A stretch of 64,000 nucleotides of DNA from Nitrosomonas ureae. Lineage in GTDB: Bacteria > Pseudomonadota > Gammaproteobacteria > Burkholderiales > Nitrosomonadaceae. The stretch is taken from the NCBI RefSeq assembly GCF_001455205.1, contig NZ_CP013341.1:1674001-1738000 (forward strand), read 5' to 3'. A program made the translations under genes and the position numbers. The notes below the pieces were generated by a model that saw only the letters and a program-made list of their open reading frames with translations, was not told where the DNA came from and did no database searches. Shown one piece after another: positions 57,201 to 63,411 of this stretch. Each line of letters starts with the position of its first letter. Positions within the stretch are counted from its first letter, which is position 1.

Positions 57201-57830
57201 GCCTTCCACGAAGTCGCTGCCGTAGATATTGCTATCGCATTCGAACAGGGGCGTGTCGACGGTGGGTGTCGGCAGTTTCGACAGAGGATAGGTTTCCGCC
57301 GGTTGACTGTTAGCCGTGCCGGACACCACGCCGCAAGCATCCTGTTCGGCTTTCAGTTTTTCCCCGTTCCACAGCGGTTGATTCAAGGCGACATGGGAAG
57401 AGCCGGAACCGGTGACGGCCTCCGCTCTCACTTCATCGGCCAGGGTGGCTTGATTTTGGCCAGTAACCCGGTACTTGGCGCCGGAAACCATCCCGCCCAA
57501 CCACAAACAGGCAGCGCAACCGAACAAGTGAGTTTTAAAAATCGGCGCCGGCGGCGTGCCCGGTATCCCTTGCACTTCCTTCGGTTGCGGTGAAGGTCCG
57601 CTAAAATCCGTTCCCAGAGTTTGGGTCGCGGTAATCAGATCGCCTTGCGCCAGGGTGACACCGGGATTGATTGGTACCCAGGTTTGCGACGAACTCGCCA
57701 TTGCTTGGCCGATATGGGTAGCGCCGTTCTGGTAAATATCGACGGCAGCGCCGGTAAGATTGCCTTCGGTCAGCACATGCTGACTGCAAACGGAAACTTG
57801 GGATTTGATGGTGGGGGCGGATAGTGGCAT
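54264..57830 (-). CDS. Kelch/DUF1929 copper-radical oxidase-like protein with N-terminal repeats
   Basis: The 1188-aa protein has about six N-terminal beta-rich repeats of some 90 residues, each with a P-x-V-x2-PLYxC start and a PGAxVxVY middle (for example PRPVVVTPLYNCGEYVKVE). A kelch propeller of galactose/glyoxal-oxidase type follows (about 600-1000; FCAGHAQTANGDLLVAGG), then the DUF1929 domain (THNFNCDQRMLELEM … GYYLLFLLD). The C-terminal SCFIATALYGYDSDEVRVLR tail with a GRAFIRAYETLSPGIA segment occurs in many bacterial surface or secreted proteins. Family members oxidise aldehydes or alcohols to make hydrogen peroxide. AAGGAGGT precedes the start. No signal peptide is visible. Composition is much richer in G+C than the toxin genes. 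Confidence 0.8.
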   Translation of the reverse strand: MPLSAPTIKSQVSVCSQHVLTEGNLTGAAVDIYQNGATHIGQAMASSSQTWVPINPGVTLAQGDLITATQTLGTDFSGPSPQPKEVQGIPGTPPAPIFKTHLFGCAACLWLGGMVSGAKYRVTGQNQATLADEVRAEAVTGSGSSHVALNQPLWNGEKLKAEQDACGVVSGTANSQPAETYPLSKLPTPTVDTPLFECDSNIYGSDFVEGATAHMRREKMGALVQESASCSLGSVNFTASPHLDEGEEVWMWQDFKGYGGAGGDDKPDDNPYRRGCADRSDNSEKKVVLPVSQVEPPHIIEPLCANGKVVTLSNLRPGAKVVITHDGVDFIGQAVSTNAQDFYVDPLQGGKSVVARMEICGFKTGDSNTVDVNPQPANMPPPKVQDPLYSCTDVVRVRDIHPGALVLVYSTFVGEIGAAYVYDDEANITVTPALMDGDEIFAVQKGCGLVSDKSNVVQVQKPRELPRPVVVTPLYNCGEYVKVEKVVPGAIVEVYVNGNFAGGATVAEDEGSVKVNVMLVAKDQVEARQRLCDLISKFSTEVTVQEFIGAWEEKGWYDTNGNPISDSDKILAVHASLLRSGKILFFGGDQHTGSLNDSDDIDHTRLMDARTFRIQKITGLVSPPSDIFCAGHAQTANGDLLVAGGTYDWRLEGEHIDHAAANHFIGSRDSWIFDVASESWVRKGLLNHERPADFVSEHLARWQAANPSATATQITAKTNELTAQSDPSDPSALIHRTGGKWYPTVITLPDGKLLCVSGHPREEDSRHNNNSLETYDPATGAWTLAGPKDADLVPRVVGRSYEYPRLMVLSDGTVFSSYNMQDGNVHKWTVGNDADACTQVAGSIPGTPHSGLNGSATLLPFWLVPVAAGAYTPDKVLMTGGVKPQLIEPLSTLPNWFDTAARQLQVSGTPPLRRNHNTVILPTGEIFVEGGVQVENDDGTGVLEAELYNPQANTWQTLPPANVVRNYHHVSLLLPNGSVYVGGSNVKAASGLGARVFDIEVFKPWYFCRNRPVLGDVPNTLCHNSEVKVTSPDYERIAKVVIVRAGTTTHNFNCDQRMLELEMRKSEELGELTVRLPKVPNIAIVGYYLLFLLDRSNVPSEGKFIKVCKESSCFIATALYGYDSDEVRVLRNWRDEINYHVVGRAFIRAYETLSPGIARALKRHATLQAPVRKVLNRLVSRLRANRKQ

Positions 57831-57857
57831 TGACTACCTCCTTGTAGTAAAGCGATA

Positions 57858-57888
57858 GCTCGAGGTATAGGAAAAATATACCACCTTC
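57858..57888 (-). promoter_or_regulatory. 31-bp box shared with the protease gene
   Basis: It matches 29871-29901 at 28 of 31 positions, on the strand of the gene and 28 bases from its start codon. Because it lies after the predicted promoter it should be transcribed, so an RNA-level role such as a hairpin or protein-binding leader is possible. Confidence 0.6.
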
Positions 57889-57901
57889 TCCCTATGGACT
57901 G

Positions 57902-57930
57902 AATGTACTGAAAGCTGGCTCAGTTGTCAA
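57902..57930 (-). promoter_or_regulatory. Sigma-70-like promoter of the oxidase gene
   Basis: TTGACA and TACATT, 17 bases apart, point toward the oxidase start about 72 bases away. Both boxes are close to consensus. Confidence 0.55.
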
Positions 57931-58029
57931 ACACGGTGATAATCGATCAAAAAATGACTGTATTCCGATTCAGTTAGCACGAAAAGTCAAAGATTTTGCT
58001 GAGCGATGAATTACTCAGCGTTTCCCTAA

Positions 58030-58332
58030 GAGACCTTTGCAAAACGGCTGACTTCATAAAATCGAGTAAATATAGAGCGATTCCAATCTGGGTTTCCCAA
58101 ATTTTTAAGAATTTCTATAAAAAATACGTAAATTAATACAAATCTGCCTTGTTTTTTGGGTATTTTTACTGGCTTTCTGTTTAAAAGACGTATTTTCCCT
58201 GTCTCATCAAGCTTTCAGTGAACAATTTTGGTAACCTTTTCAGGTTATATGCTATAGCTACTAACATATGCCAGGCATGTGCTTTGGCCAAGCCACGGTA
58301 ACGTAAAGTTTTGGCATTGAACCACACCGTGC
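58030..58332 (-). mobile_element. IS remnant, 3' end of an IS5/IS1182-type element
   Basis: The sequence begins with GAGACCTTTGCAAAAC, a typical terminal repeat of this group. On the minus strand it encodes the last roughly 50 residues of a DDE transposase (WFNAKTLRYRGLAKAHAWHM then LVAIAYNLKRLPKLF; coding 58181-58332). Homology ends abruptly at about 58332, where an alpha/beta hydrolase fragment begins on the other strand. No second inverted repeat is present. Confidence 0.65.
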
Positions 58333-58691
58333 TTGGCTGCGGAAGGCGCGCTCTACACAAGCGATATAAAGAGCATTGTGCTGCTTGGTTATAGTGCGGG
58401 TTCTGTACTCGCTCGTCGCGTTTTCTCCATGGCTCATGGAGCCAAAACTGATGCAACTATTGATGAAAGTAAGAAAGCAGATTGGGCAGACTTGATTGAC
58501 CGAATCATTATCCTTTCCGGTATCACTCGTGGCTGGGATTTTCTTCTGCTACTCCAGCAACTATCAGATTTCTCGGGCCAATATTGGAAGTATTTTTGCG
58601 AGACTTTTTGGGATTGAAGCAGCTCTTAGGAAATTCCAAAAAACGAGCCGTTTCATTTCCAATGCCACTGGTTAAATTTGCTCTACTGTGA
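58333..58691 (+). pseudogene. Alpha/beta-hydrolase (esterase/lipase-like) fragment
   Basis: The reading frame has a nucleophile elbow GYSAGSVLARRVF (G-x-S-x-G), and then WADLIDRIIILSGITRGWDF. At that point the frame shifts: another frame continues ATPATIRFLGPILEVFL and ends at 58691. The 5' part is missing because the IS fragment abuts it. It therefore looks like a decayed hydrolase gene cut by an insertion. It was probably an intact chromosomal or island gene before the IS arrived. The substrate is unknown. Confidence 0.55.
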
Positions 58692-58738
58692 AAGTTAACG
58701 GGATAGTAGTGATCACAAATGCAAGGTTGGGTATACAA

Positions 58739-59656
58739 TGAGAATGCTTATTTTTAGTCGCGCAAATCCTCTATAGGATTTGAACAAGTTATATGTGATT
58801 TTTATTAGCGTTGTTTACATCATTTTGAGAGGATGTGAACATGAATATACACAAAAGAACCCGGTTAACCCCCCTGATCGAGAAGAGATCTGGCGACTGT
58901 ATGGCACGCGTGATTGGACGATTGTAGCACTTGCACAGAAGTTTCGAGTATCTCGTCCTACGATTTACAAGGTAATTGAGCGAGCGAGGAAGCAGGAATT
59001 TTCTCCCCGGAAATCGACCAACAAGCGCTTCTTACAGGCAAAGTATGGGATGAAACGGCTGGCAAAGGTTGAATCCTCTCTTGAGATCAAGAAGAAATCG
59101 GCAGCTCGTCGCTATAATAAAAGCTATCCCGGTGAGATGGTTCATTTTGATACAAAACGCCTACCTTTGCTCAGGGGTGAGGTCAAAACTTTGCCGAGAG
59201 ATTACTTGTTTGTAGGCATCGATGATTTTTCGCGGGAATTGTATGCGGCCATTCTTCCTGATAAGACACAAAATTCTGCGGCCACTTTTCTTAAGCAGGT
59301 TATCGAGGAATGCCCTTACACGATTGAATGCGCCTATTCTGATAATGGCACGGAATATAAAGGAACCCCGGATCATGCTTTTGTTGCCCTTTGCAAAACC
59401 AATCGTATCGCTCAGAAATTTACGCGAGTTCGGCATCCTCAAACGAATGGAAAGGCTGAACGCGTGATCAAAACTATTTTGGAGATGTGGCATGAACAAA
59501 CAATCTTTACTTCACGAAAAGATCGTGAACTCAGTCTTGTCAGATTCGTTAACTTCTATAATACGGTGAAACCTCATACCGGAATTAGTAACATGACTCC
59601 GTATGAAAAATTAACAAACTTTTTCTTCAATCTGTAAATAACTCTAACGATTCTCA
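58739..59656 (+). mobile_element. IS481-type insertion sequence
   Basis: Imperfect inverted repeats TGAGAATGCTTA (58739-58750) and the complement of TAACGATTCTCA (59645-59656) bracket one transposase gene. The ends are only tentatively placed; target duplications are not evident. The element lies between the hydrolase remnant and the DsrE-like gene. Confidence 0.55.
58841..59637 (+). pseudogene. IS481-family transposase with N-terminal frameshift
   Basis: The core is a standard integrase-type transposase: DREEIWRLYGTRDWTIVALA with a helix-turn-helix (VSRPTIYKVIERARK), then GEMVHFDTKRLP, YLFVGIDDFSREL, AYSDNGTEYKG and HPQTNGKAERVIKTI, giving the DDE triad. The expected N-terminus MNIHKRTRLTP is read in another frame from ATG 58841 and joins the core only across a C6 tract near 58872. 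Read without a shift, the core frame opens at a TTG at 58780 with an atypical hydrophobic leader. Either a one-base deletion or slippage at the C-run explains this. Confidence 0.65.
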
Positions 59657-59707
59657 CAAGTTATACGCTAATAATTCTCTTTTTCACTCAAAGACCCAGG
59701 AGGTTAT

Positions 59708-60061
59708 ATGCATTACGTTATTTCTACGACTTGGGGCCCAACCGATGTCACGCGGGCTGCGTTACCGTTCATATTTGCTGCCTCCGCACTACAAGCAGAA
59801 GATACGGTGATGATCATGCTTTTTCATGATGCTGTAACTATTGCTATTGATGGAACCCATCAGAAAATGATTCCTTTCGGTCCACCTTCAAAATTTGCTG
59901 AAGTATTTTCCAATTCGAATGCTAAGGTTCTCGTGTGCAAACCTTGTGCTGAGGCGCGTACCATCAGAGAAGATATGCTGGTGAAGAATGCTATATTTGG
60001 AGGAATGGATGATCTGCATCAAGATGTATCCCGTCCGGATGCGAAATTCATCAGTTTTTAA
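59708..60061 (+). CDS. DsrE/DsrF-like sulfur-relay family protein
   Basis: The 117-aa protein has the DsrE fold pattern: a beta strand with ISTTWGPTDVTRAALPFIFA, then a VMIMLFHDAVTIA strand, and a CKPCAEARTIREDML region with two cysteines (C-x2-C) where family members carry the sulfur-binding cysteine. AGGAGG stands just before the ATG. It is alone between an IS and a toxin-antitoxin locus, so its partner is unclear. DsrE-like proteins pass persulfide sulfur in tRNA modification or sulfur oxidation. Confidence 0.7.
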   Translation: MHYVISTTWGPTDVTRAALPFIFAASALQAEDTVMIMLFHDAVTIAIDGTHQKMIPFGPPSKFAEVFSNSNAKVLVCKPCAEARTIREDMLVKNAIFGGMDDLHQDVSRPDAKFISF

Positions 60062-60216
60062 TGCGCTCTACATTCTTAATCGCCCAATCGTGTATGTTCT
60101 GTGCATTTGTCATTATCCTTGATCCAATATTCAGTTGAACTTACCTCAGATTTTCCATTAAAACCTTATTAAGAAACAAGCCCAGTGTTGAGTATCGTAT
60201 GAGTGCATATCATGAA

Positions 60217-60246
60217 TTGATGTCATTTGTTAGTATATGCTATCAT
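60217..60246 (+). promoter_or_regulatory. Predicted promoter of fitAB copy 2
   Basis: TTGATG and TATCAT are separated by 18 bases, 30 bases before the antitoxin ATG, exactly as in copy 1. The boxes are conserved although the spacer differs, which supports their role. Confidence 0.5.
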
Positions 60247-60275
60247 TGACTTCATATGATAAGGAGTGAAATCAA

Positions 60276-60515
60276 ATGTCTGTTGTTACTGTTCGCAATT
60301 TGCCTGAAGAAACGCATCGCGCGCTTAAGCTGCGTGCTGCTCAGCATGGACGTAGCACCGAAGCTGAAATCCGGGAAATTCTGGAAGAGGCAGTGCGTCC
60401 TAGGACGCGTGTCAAAATTGGATCAGAACTCGCTGCTTTTGGGCAATCCTTTGGAGGGCTTGATTTTAATCACACTCGTGATCAGACGCCGACTGATCCG
60501 GCAGTGTTTGAATGA
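60276..60515 (+). CDS. fitA: FitA-like antitoxin, copy 2
   Basis: This 79-aa ribbon-helix-helix protein is nearly identical to copy 1, with differences mostly in the C-terminal toxin-binding tail (for example NHTRDQTPTDP in place of NDIRDQMPTES). The stop overlaps the toxin start by four bases. It should bind the toxin encoded next and repress the operon promoter. Confidence 0.88.
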   Translation: MSVVTVRNLPEETHRALKLRAAQHGRSTEAEIREILEEAVRPRTRVKIGSELAAFGQSFGGLDFNHTRDQTPTDPAVFE

Positions 60516-60931
60516 TTATTCTGGATACGAATGTCATATCCGAGCCGATGAAACCCAATGGCAATCCCGCCGTTCAGGCTTGGCTTGATCGGCAGACGGC
60601 CGAGACACTTTATCTGACAGCAACAAGCCTTTCCGAATTGCTGGTCGGTATTGAGATCTTACCAGAAGGCAAGCGTAAAGAAGGACTTGATGCCGCGTTG
60701 AGTAAGCTGATGGAGAGGCTTTTTGGGTCGCGCATAGTATCATTCGATCAACAGGCTGCAATAGCATATGCGCCCATAGTCGGTCGAGCTAGGACTAACG
60801 GTCGCCTCATCTCTGTGGCAGACGGTCAGATTGCTGCAATCGCGGTCGTACATGGATTCACCGTAGCGACTCGAGATACTGCGCCTTTTATCGCTGCCGG
60901 AGTGCCCGTCATCAATCCTTGGGAAGAATGA
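60512..60931 (+). CDS. fitB: FitB/VapC-type PIN-domain toxin, intact copy
   Basis: The 139-aa protein has the PIN-domain acidic residues: Asp5 (ILDTNVISE), a glutamate in TSLSELLVGIEIL, and aspartates in SVADGQIAAIAVVHG and VATRDTAPF. PIN toxins cleave specific RNAs when free of antitoxin. The length and the C-terminal VPVINPWEE match FitB-type toxins. It is intact, unlike its partner at 34636, and likely stabilises this end of the island. Confidence 0.88.
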   Translation: MIILDTNVISEPMKPNGNPAVQAWLDRQTAETLYLTATSLSELLVGIEILPEGKRKEGLDAALSKLMERLFGSRIVSFDQQAAIAYAPIVGRARTNGRLISVADGQIAAIAVVHGFTVATRDTAPFIAAGVPVINPWEE

Positions 60932-61120
60932 TCTTAGGTATTTTGTGTTATCAAAGGAACATCGTTATGCGAGAACGAAATAAGATGCGGAATTGACTGT
61001 GTCAAATTTGTGCCAAACTACTCTGTAAGTGTCATCGTTTGTGGTTGTGTGAGACTGTTTTTATGCTTGGCAAGCATTGTAAGTAATTGATTTATATGTA
61101 ACTAAAATTTGTAAATAAGT

Positions 61121-61165
61121 TTTGTAATCAGAAGGTCCCGAGTTCGATTCTTGGTGTCGGCACCA
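61121..61165 (+). other. tRNA 3'-end fragment 1
   Basis: The sequence from TTTGTAATCAGAAGG to GTCGGCACCA contains a proper T-arm (CCGAG, TTCGATT, CTTGG) and an acceptor 3' strand followed by CCA. The anticodon-loop part looks like a tRNA-Thr 3' half, but the 5' half is missing, so the amino acid is a guess. It is likely an att-site remnant. Confidence 0.6.
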
Positions 61166-61291
61166 TAAAATCAATGAGTTATAATTCAATCAATAAATAT
61201 TTTTTATTCATGTAGACGATATGTAGACAGCAGATCGAAATCAAATACAGACAAGAAATGTTGTTAAGAAATTGATTGTTAAGTAAATTAA

Positions 61292-61337
61292 ATTCGTAAT
61301 CAGTAGATTGGAGGTTCGAATCCTCTCAACAGCACCA
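61292..61337 (+). other. tRNA 3'-end fragment 2
   Basis: ATTCGTAATCAGTAG, then a T-arm (GGAGG, TTCGAAT, CCTCT) and CAACAGCACCA. The 5' half is absent. The preceding GTAATCAG word is shared with fragment 1, so the two may derive from the same attachment core with different acceptor ends. Confidence 0.55.
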
Positions 61338-61466
61338 TAGATACAATAAATTGTATCTATTAGATATCAAAACAAATTTATATAAACGCAATGTAGACAC
61401 AAATTAAGCATTAAAAACATCATCTTTATATTTCTCAGTCGAATTAACTAATTAAACCAATCAAAT

Positions 61467-61507
61467 TTGTACTTGAAAATCCTGAGTTCGATTCCTGTTC
61501 CGGCACT
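61467..61507 (+). other. tRNA 3'-end fragment 3 (degenerate)
   Basis: The stretch CCTGAGTTCGATTCCTGTTC followed by CGGCAC resembles a tRNA T-arm and acceptor end, but CCA is replaced by CTC and pairing is imperfect. It is the weakest of the three fragments and the one closest to selD. Confidence 0.4.
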
Positions 61508-61725
61508 CTACAAGCGAAATCTCAAAGAATATCATTTCTTGAAATAAGATCCGTGAATACATAGCCAAAGACAAGGGAGATTTAAATTAACCTAGTGCTA
61601 GTTCCTTTATAAATTTATATTTTTGCACAGAAAACCGATAATTATCAACTGCCTAGTTTTGAGTCCGGTAGGTGGAGGCAAATAAATTGATATGTTACAT
61701 TTACTGAAATTATTGGTTTTTACTA

Positions 61726-62769
61726 ATGAATGACATACGACTAACTGCGTTATCTCGTGGCGGGGGCTGCGGATGCAAGGTTGCTTCAAATGTTCTTGGG
61801 CAAATGCTGGAAAAATTGCCTATTCAAAAAGTATTTCCAAATCTTTTAGTAGGCATTGGCGACAATGACGACGCAGCTGTCTACTATCTCAATGAGCAAC
61901 AAGCTATTATTGCTACTACAGATTTTTTTATGCCAATTGTTGATGATCCATATGAGTTTGGGAGAATCGCTGCAACAAATGCGCTATCAGATATTTATGC
62001 AATGGGTGGTCGACCAATCTTAGCGCTGGCTGTGGTTGGTATGCCAATCAACAAACTATCAATGTCAACTATTCAACAAATATTGGCTGGTGGCGTATCG
62101 GTTTGTGATATGGCAGGTATTCCTCTGGCTGGTGGTCATTCAATTGAGACTACTGAACCGATTTATGGATTAGTTGCTTTAGGTCTTGTGCATCCATGCA
62201 AAGTAAAGCGCAATGACAGAGCTCAAATTGACGATGTTTTGATTTTAGGTAAACCATTGGGAATAGGAATTCTTAGTGCAGCGCTAAAAAATGACCTTCT
62301 TAGTGATATTGGCTACCATCAAATGATTAAATATACCACTCAACTTAATAGCGTCGGCTCTATTTTGGGAAATCTAAATGGGATACATGCAATGACTGAT
62401 ATCACAGGTTTCGGGCTAGTCGGTCATCTTCTGGAGGTCTGTAAAGGATCAAATTTGGGAGCTGAAATTATATTTAATGATATCCCTCTTATTGAAACAG
62501 CTGTGGAACTGGCGCTCCAAGGTATTTCAACGGGTGGTGGAAATAAAAACTGGATTAATTACAAAAGCTCACTAGAAATAGATGGAAAATTAACTGAATC
62601 ACAGCGTGTGTTACTTTGTGATCCACAGACTAGCGGGGGATTATTGGTAACCTGTGCTACAAGCAGTGTCGAGAATGTGTTAAATATTTTCCGAATGAAC
62701 GGCTTTGATTGTGTGCGACAAATAGGACGAATGAGAGCGGGAAATTGCACAGTGAAATTAAAAAATTAA
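61726..62769 (+). CDS. selD: Selenide, water dikinase SelD
   Basis: The 347-aa protein follows Escherichia coli SelD along its whole length. It has the active-site segment RGGGCGCK (Cys15, Lys18 in this numbering, the catalytic Cys and Lys), DDAAVYYLNEQQAIIATTDF, FGRIAATNALSDIYAMGGRP, AGGHSIETTEP, MTDITGFGLVGHLLEVC and LCDPQTSGGLL. SelD makes selenophosphate from selenide and ATP for selenocysteine and selenouridine synthesis. The active residue is cysteine, not selenocysteine. No selA, selB or tRNA-Sec is visible in the window. It is transcribed toward the minus-strand gene pair to its right. Confidence 0.93.
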   Translation: MNDIRLTALSRGGGCGCKVASNVLGQMLEKLPIQKVFPNLLVGIGDNDDAAVYYLNEQQAIIATTDFFMPIVDDPYEFGRIAATNALSDIYAMGGRPILALAVVGMPINKLSMSTIQQILAGGVSVCDMAGIPLAGGHSIETTEPIYGLVALGLVHPCKVKRNDRAQIDDVLILGKPLGIGILSAALKNDLLSDIGYHQMIKYTTQLNSVGSILGNLNGIHAMTDITGFGLVGHLLEVCKGSNLGAEIIFNDIPLIETAVELALQGISTGGGNKNWINYKSSLEIDGKLTESQRVLLCDPQTSGGLLVTCATSSVENVLNIFRMNGFDCVRQIGRMRAGNCTVKLKN

Positions 62770-62838
62770 AAGAACTACACTTGTTTTTGTTCTATGCTAA
62801 TTTGAGAGGTTCAATTTTAAGAAATAATATAAATTGAT

Positions 62839-63411
62839 TTATTTAGATTCTTTTTGAAGGGATAAAAGACGATCACGAAATTGCCAAGACTGAAGTAATT
62901 GTGCAACCGATGGCAATACCATAACTTTCCACGCAGAATTATTTTCAATAATATATTGCCTAATTAATGAACCATTAAAGTCAAACTTTATACATTTTTC
63001 TAATACAAATGTATTATAGCCAGCCTTATTTAAGCGACGAATTTTTTCTTCATTCCATTCATATAGTTTAGTTGTAACACAAAGAACTGATTGTGGAAGT
63101 ATGTATTTAATACTCTCTGGTTCATCAATTGGGAAGGGGAGAAATTCAATATTTGTTTGCGGCATCTCAAGATCATTTAGTGCTGCTCTAATTAAAATTA
63201 CTCTTTCTGTGTAAGTTAATGGATTAGCTATAGCTGTGGTTCGATGCTCTACTCCAGGGGTTGTAATTTTCACTGGAGTTGGAGCAGCTAAACCTACTAA
63301 TACATTCGGCCATAATTTAATGCATTCCTGAAGATAATTAGCATGCCCAAGATGGAAAGGTTGGAATCTTCCGTGTATGCATGCTAGCTTAGATATTTCT
63401 TGAAATCCCAT
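62839..63411 (-). CDS. NMN-adenylyltransferase-like nucleotidyltransferase
   Basis: I favour ATG 63411, giving about 190 aa; an upstream TTG (63435) would add eight residues. The N-terminus ACIHGRFQPFHLGHANYLQE is the nucleotidyltransferase signature (GRFQPFHxGH), and FNGSLIRQYI near residue 160 stands where the family has its ISxTxIR motif. This combination is typical of archaeal-type NMN adenylyltransferases (NadM) and related cytidylyltransferase-like enzymes. It overlaps the upstream minus-strand gene by about 25 bases, so the two form an operon. The exact substrate is not certain; the ISSTxIR motif is altered. Confidence 0.7.
   Translation of the reverse strand: MGFQEISKLACIHGRFQPFHLGHANYLQECIKLWPNVLVGLAAPTPVKITTPGVEHRTTAIANPLTYTERVILIRAALNDLEMPQTNIEFLPFPIDEPESIKYILPQSVLCVTTKLYEWNEEKIRRLNKAGYNTFVLEKCIKFDFNGSLIRQYIIENNSAWKVMVLPSVAQLLQSWQFRDRLLSLQKESK

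Larger units (their letters stand above)
57831..58029 (-). promoter_or_regulatory. Oxidase upstream region
   Basis: On the minus strand this region contains a good sigma-70 promoter: TTGACA (57925-57930) and TACATT (57902-57907) with a 17-base spacer. The 31-bp shared box (57858-57888) lies downstream of the predicted start point, in the leader. GGTATA and TATACC inside the box can pair around TTTTTCC. The left end of an IS fragment begins at 58030. Confidence 0.5.
60202..61031 (+). repeat. Direct repeat copy 2 carrying fitAB-type genes
   Basis: Same-orientation partner of 34326-35155. It holds an intact antitoxin-toxin pair. The match ends at CTCTGTAAGTG in both copies; copy 2 continues into the tRNA-fragment region. 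An 11-base deletion after the toxin stop and a 10-base insertion near the right end distinguish it from copy 1. Confidence 0.85.
61032..61725. other. Gene-free region with attachment-site-like scars
   Basis: About 690 AT-rich bases without a protein gene. Three partial tRNA 3' ends are present (separate entries), and the motif ATGTAGAC occurs at 61210-61217, 61221-61228 and 61391-61398. This layout is what repeated integration and loss of elements at tRNA 3' ends leaves. No complete tRNA cloverleaf and no integrase gene are visible here. Confidence 0.5.

Noticed and set aside
61121..61507. Complete tRNA genes
   Set aside because: Only 3' halves with T-arm and acceptor end are present; no D-arm or matching 5' acceptor strand was found upstream of any of them.
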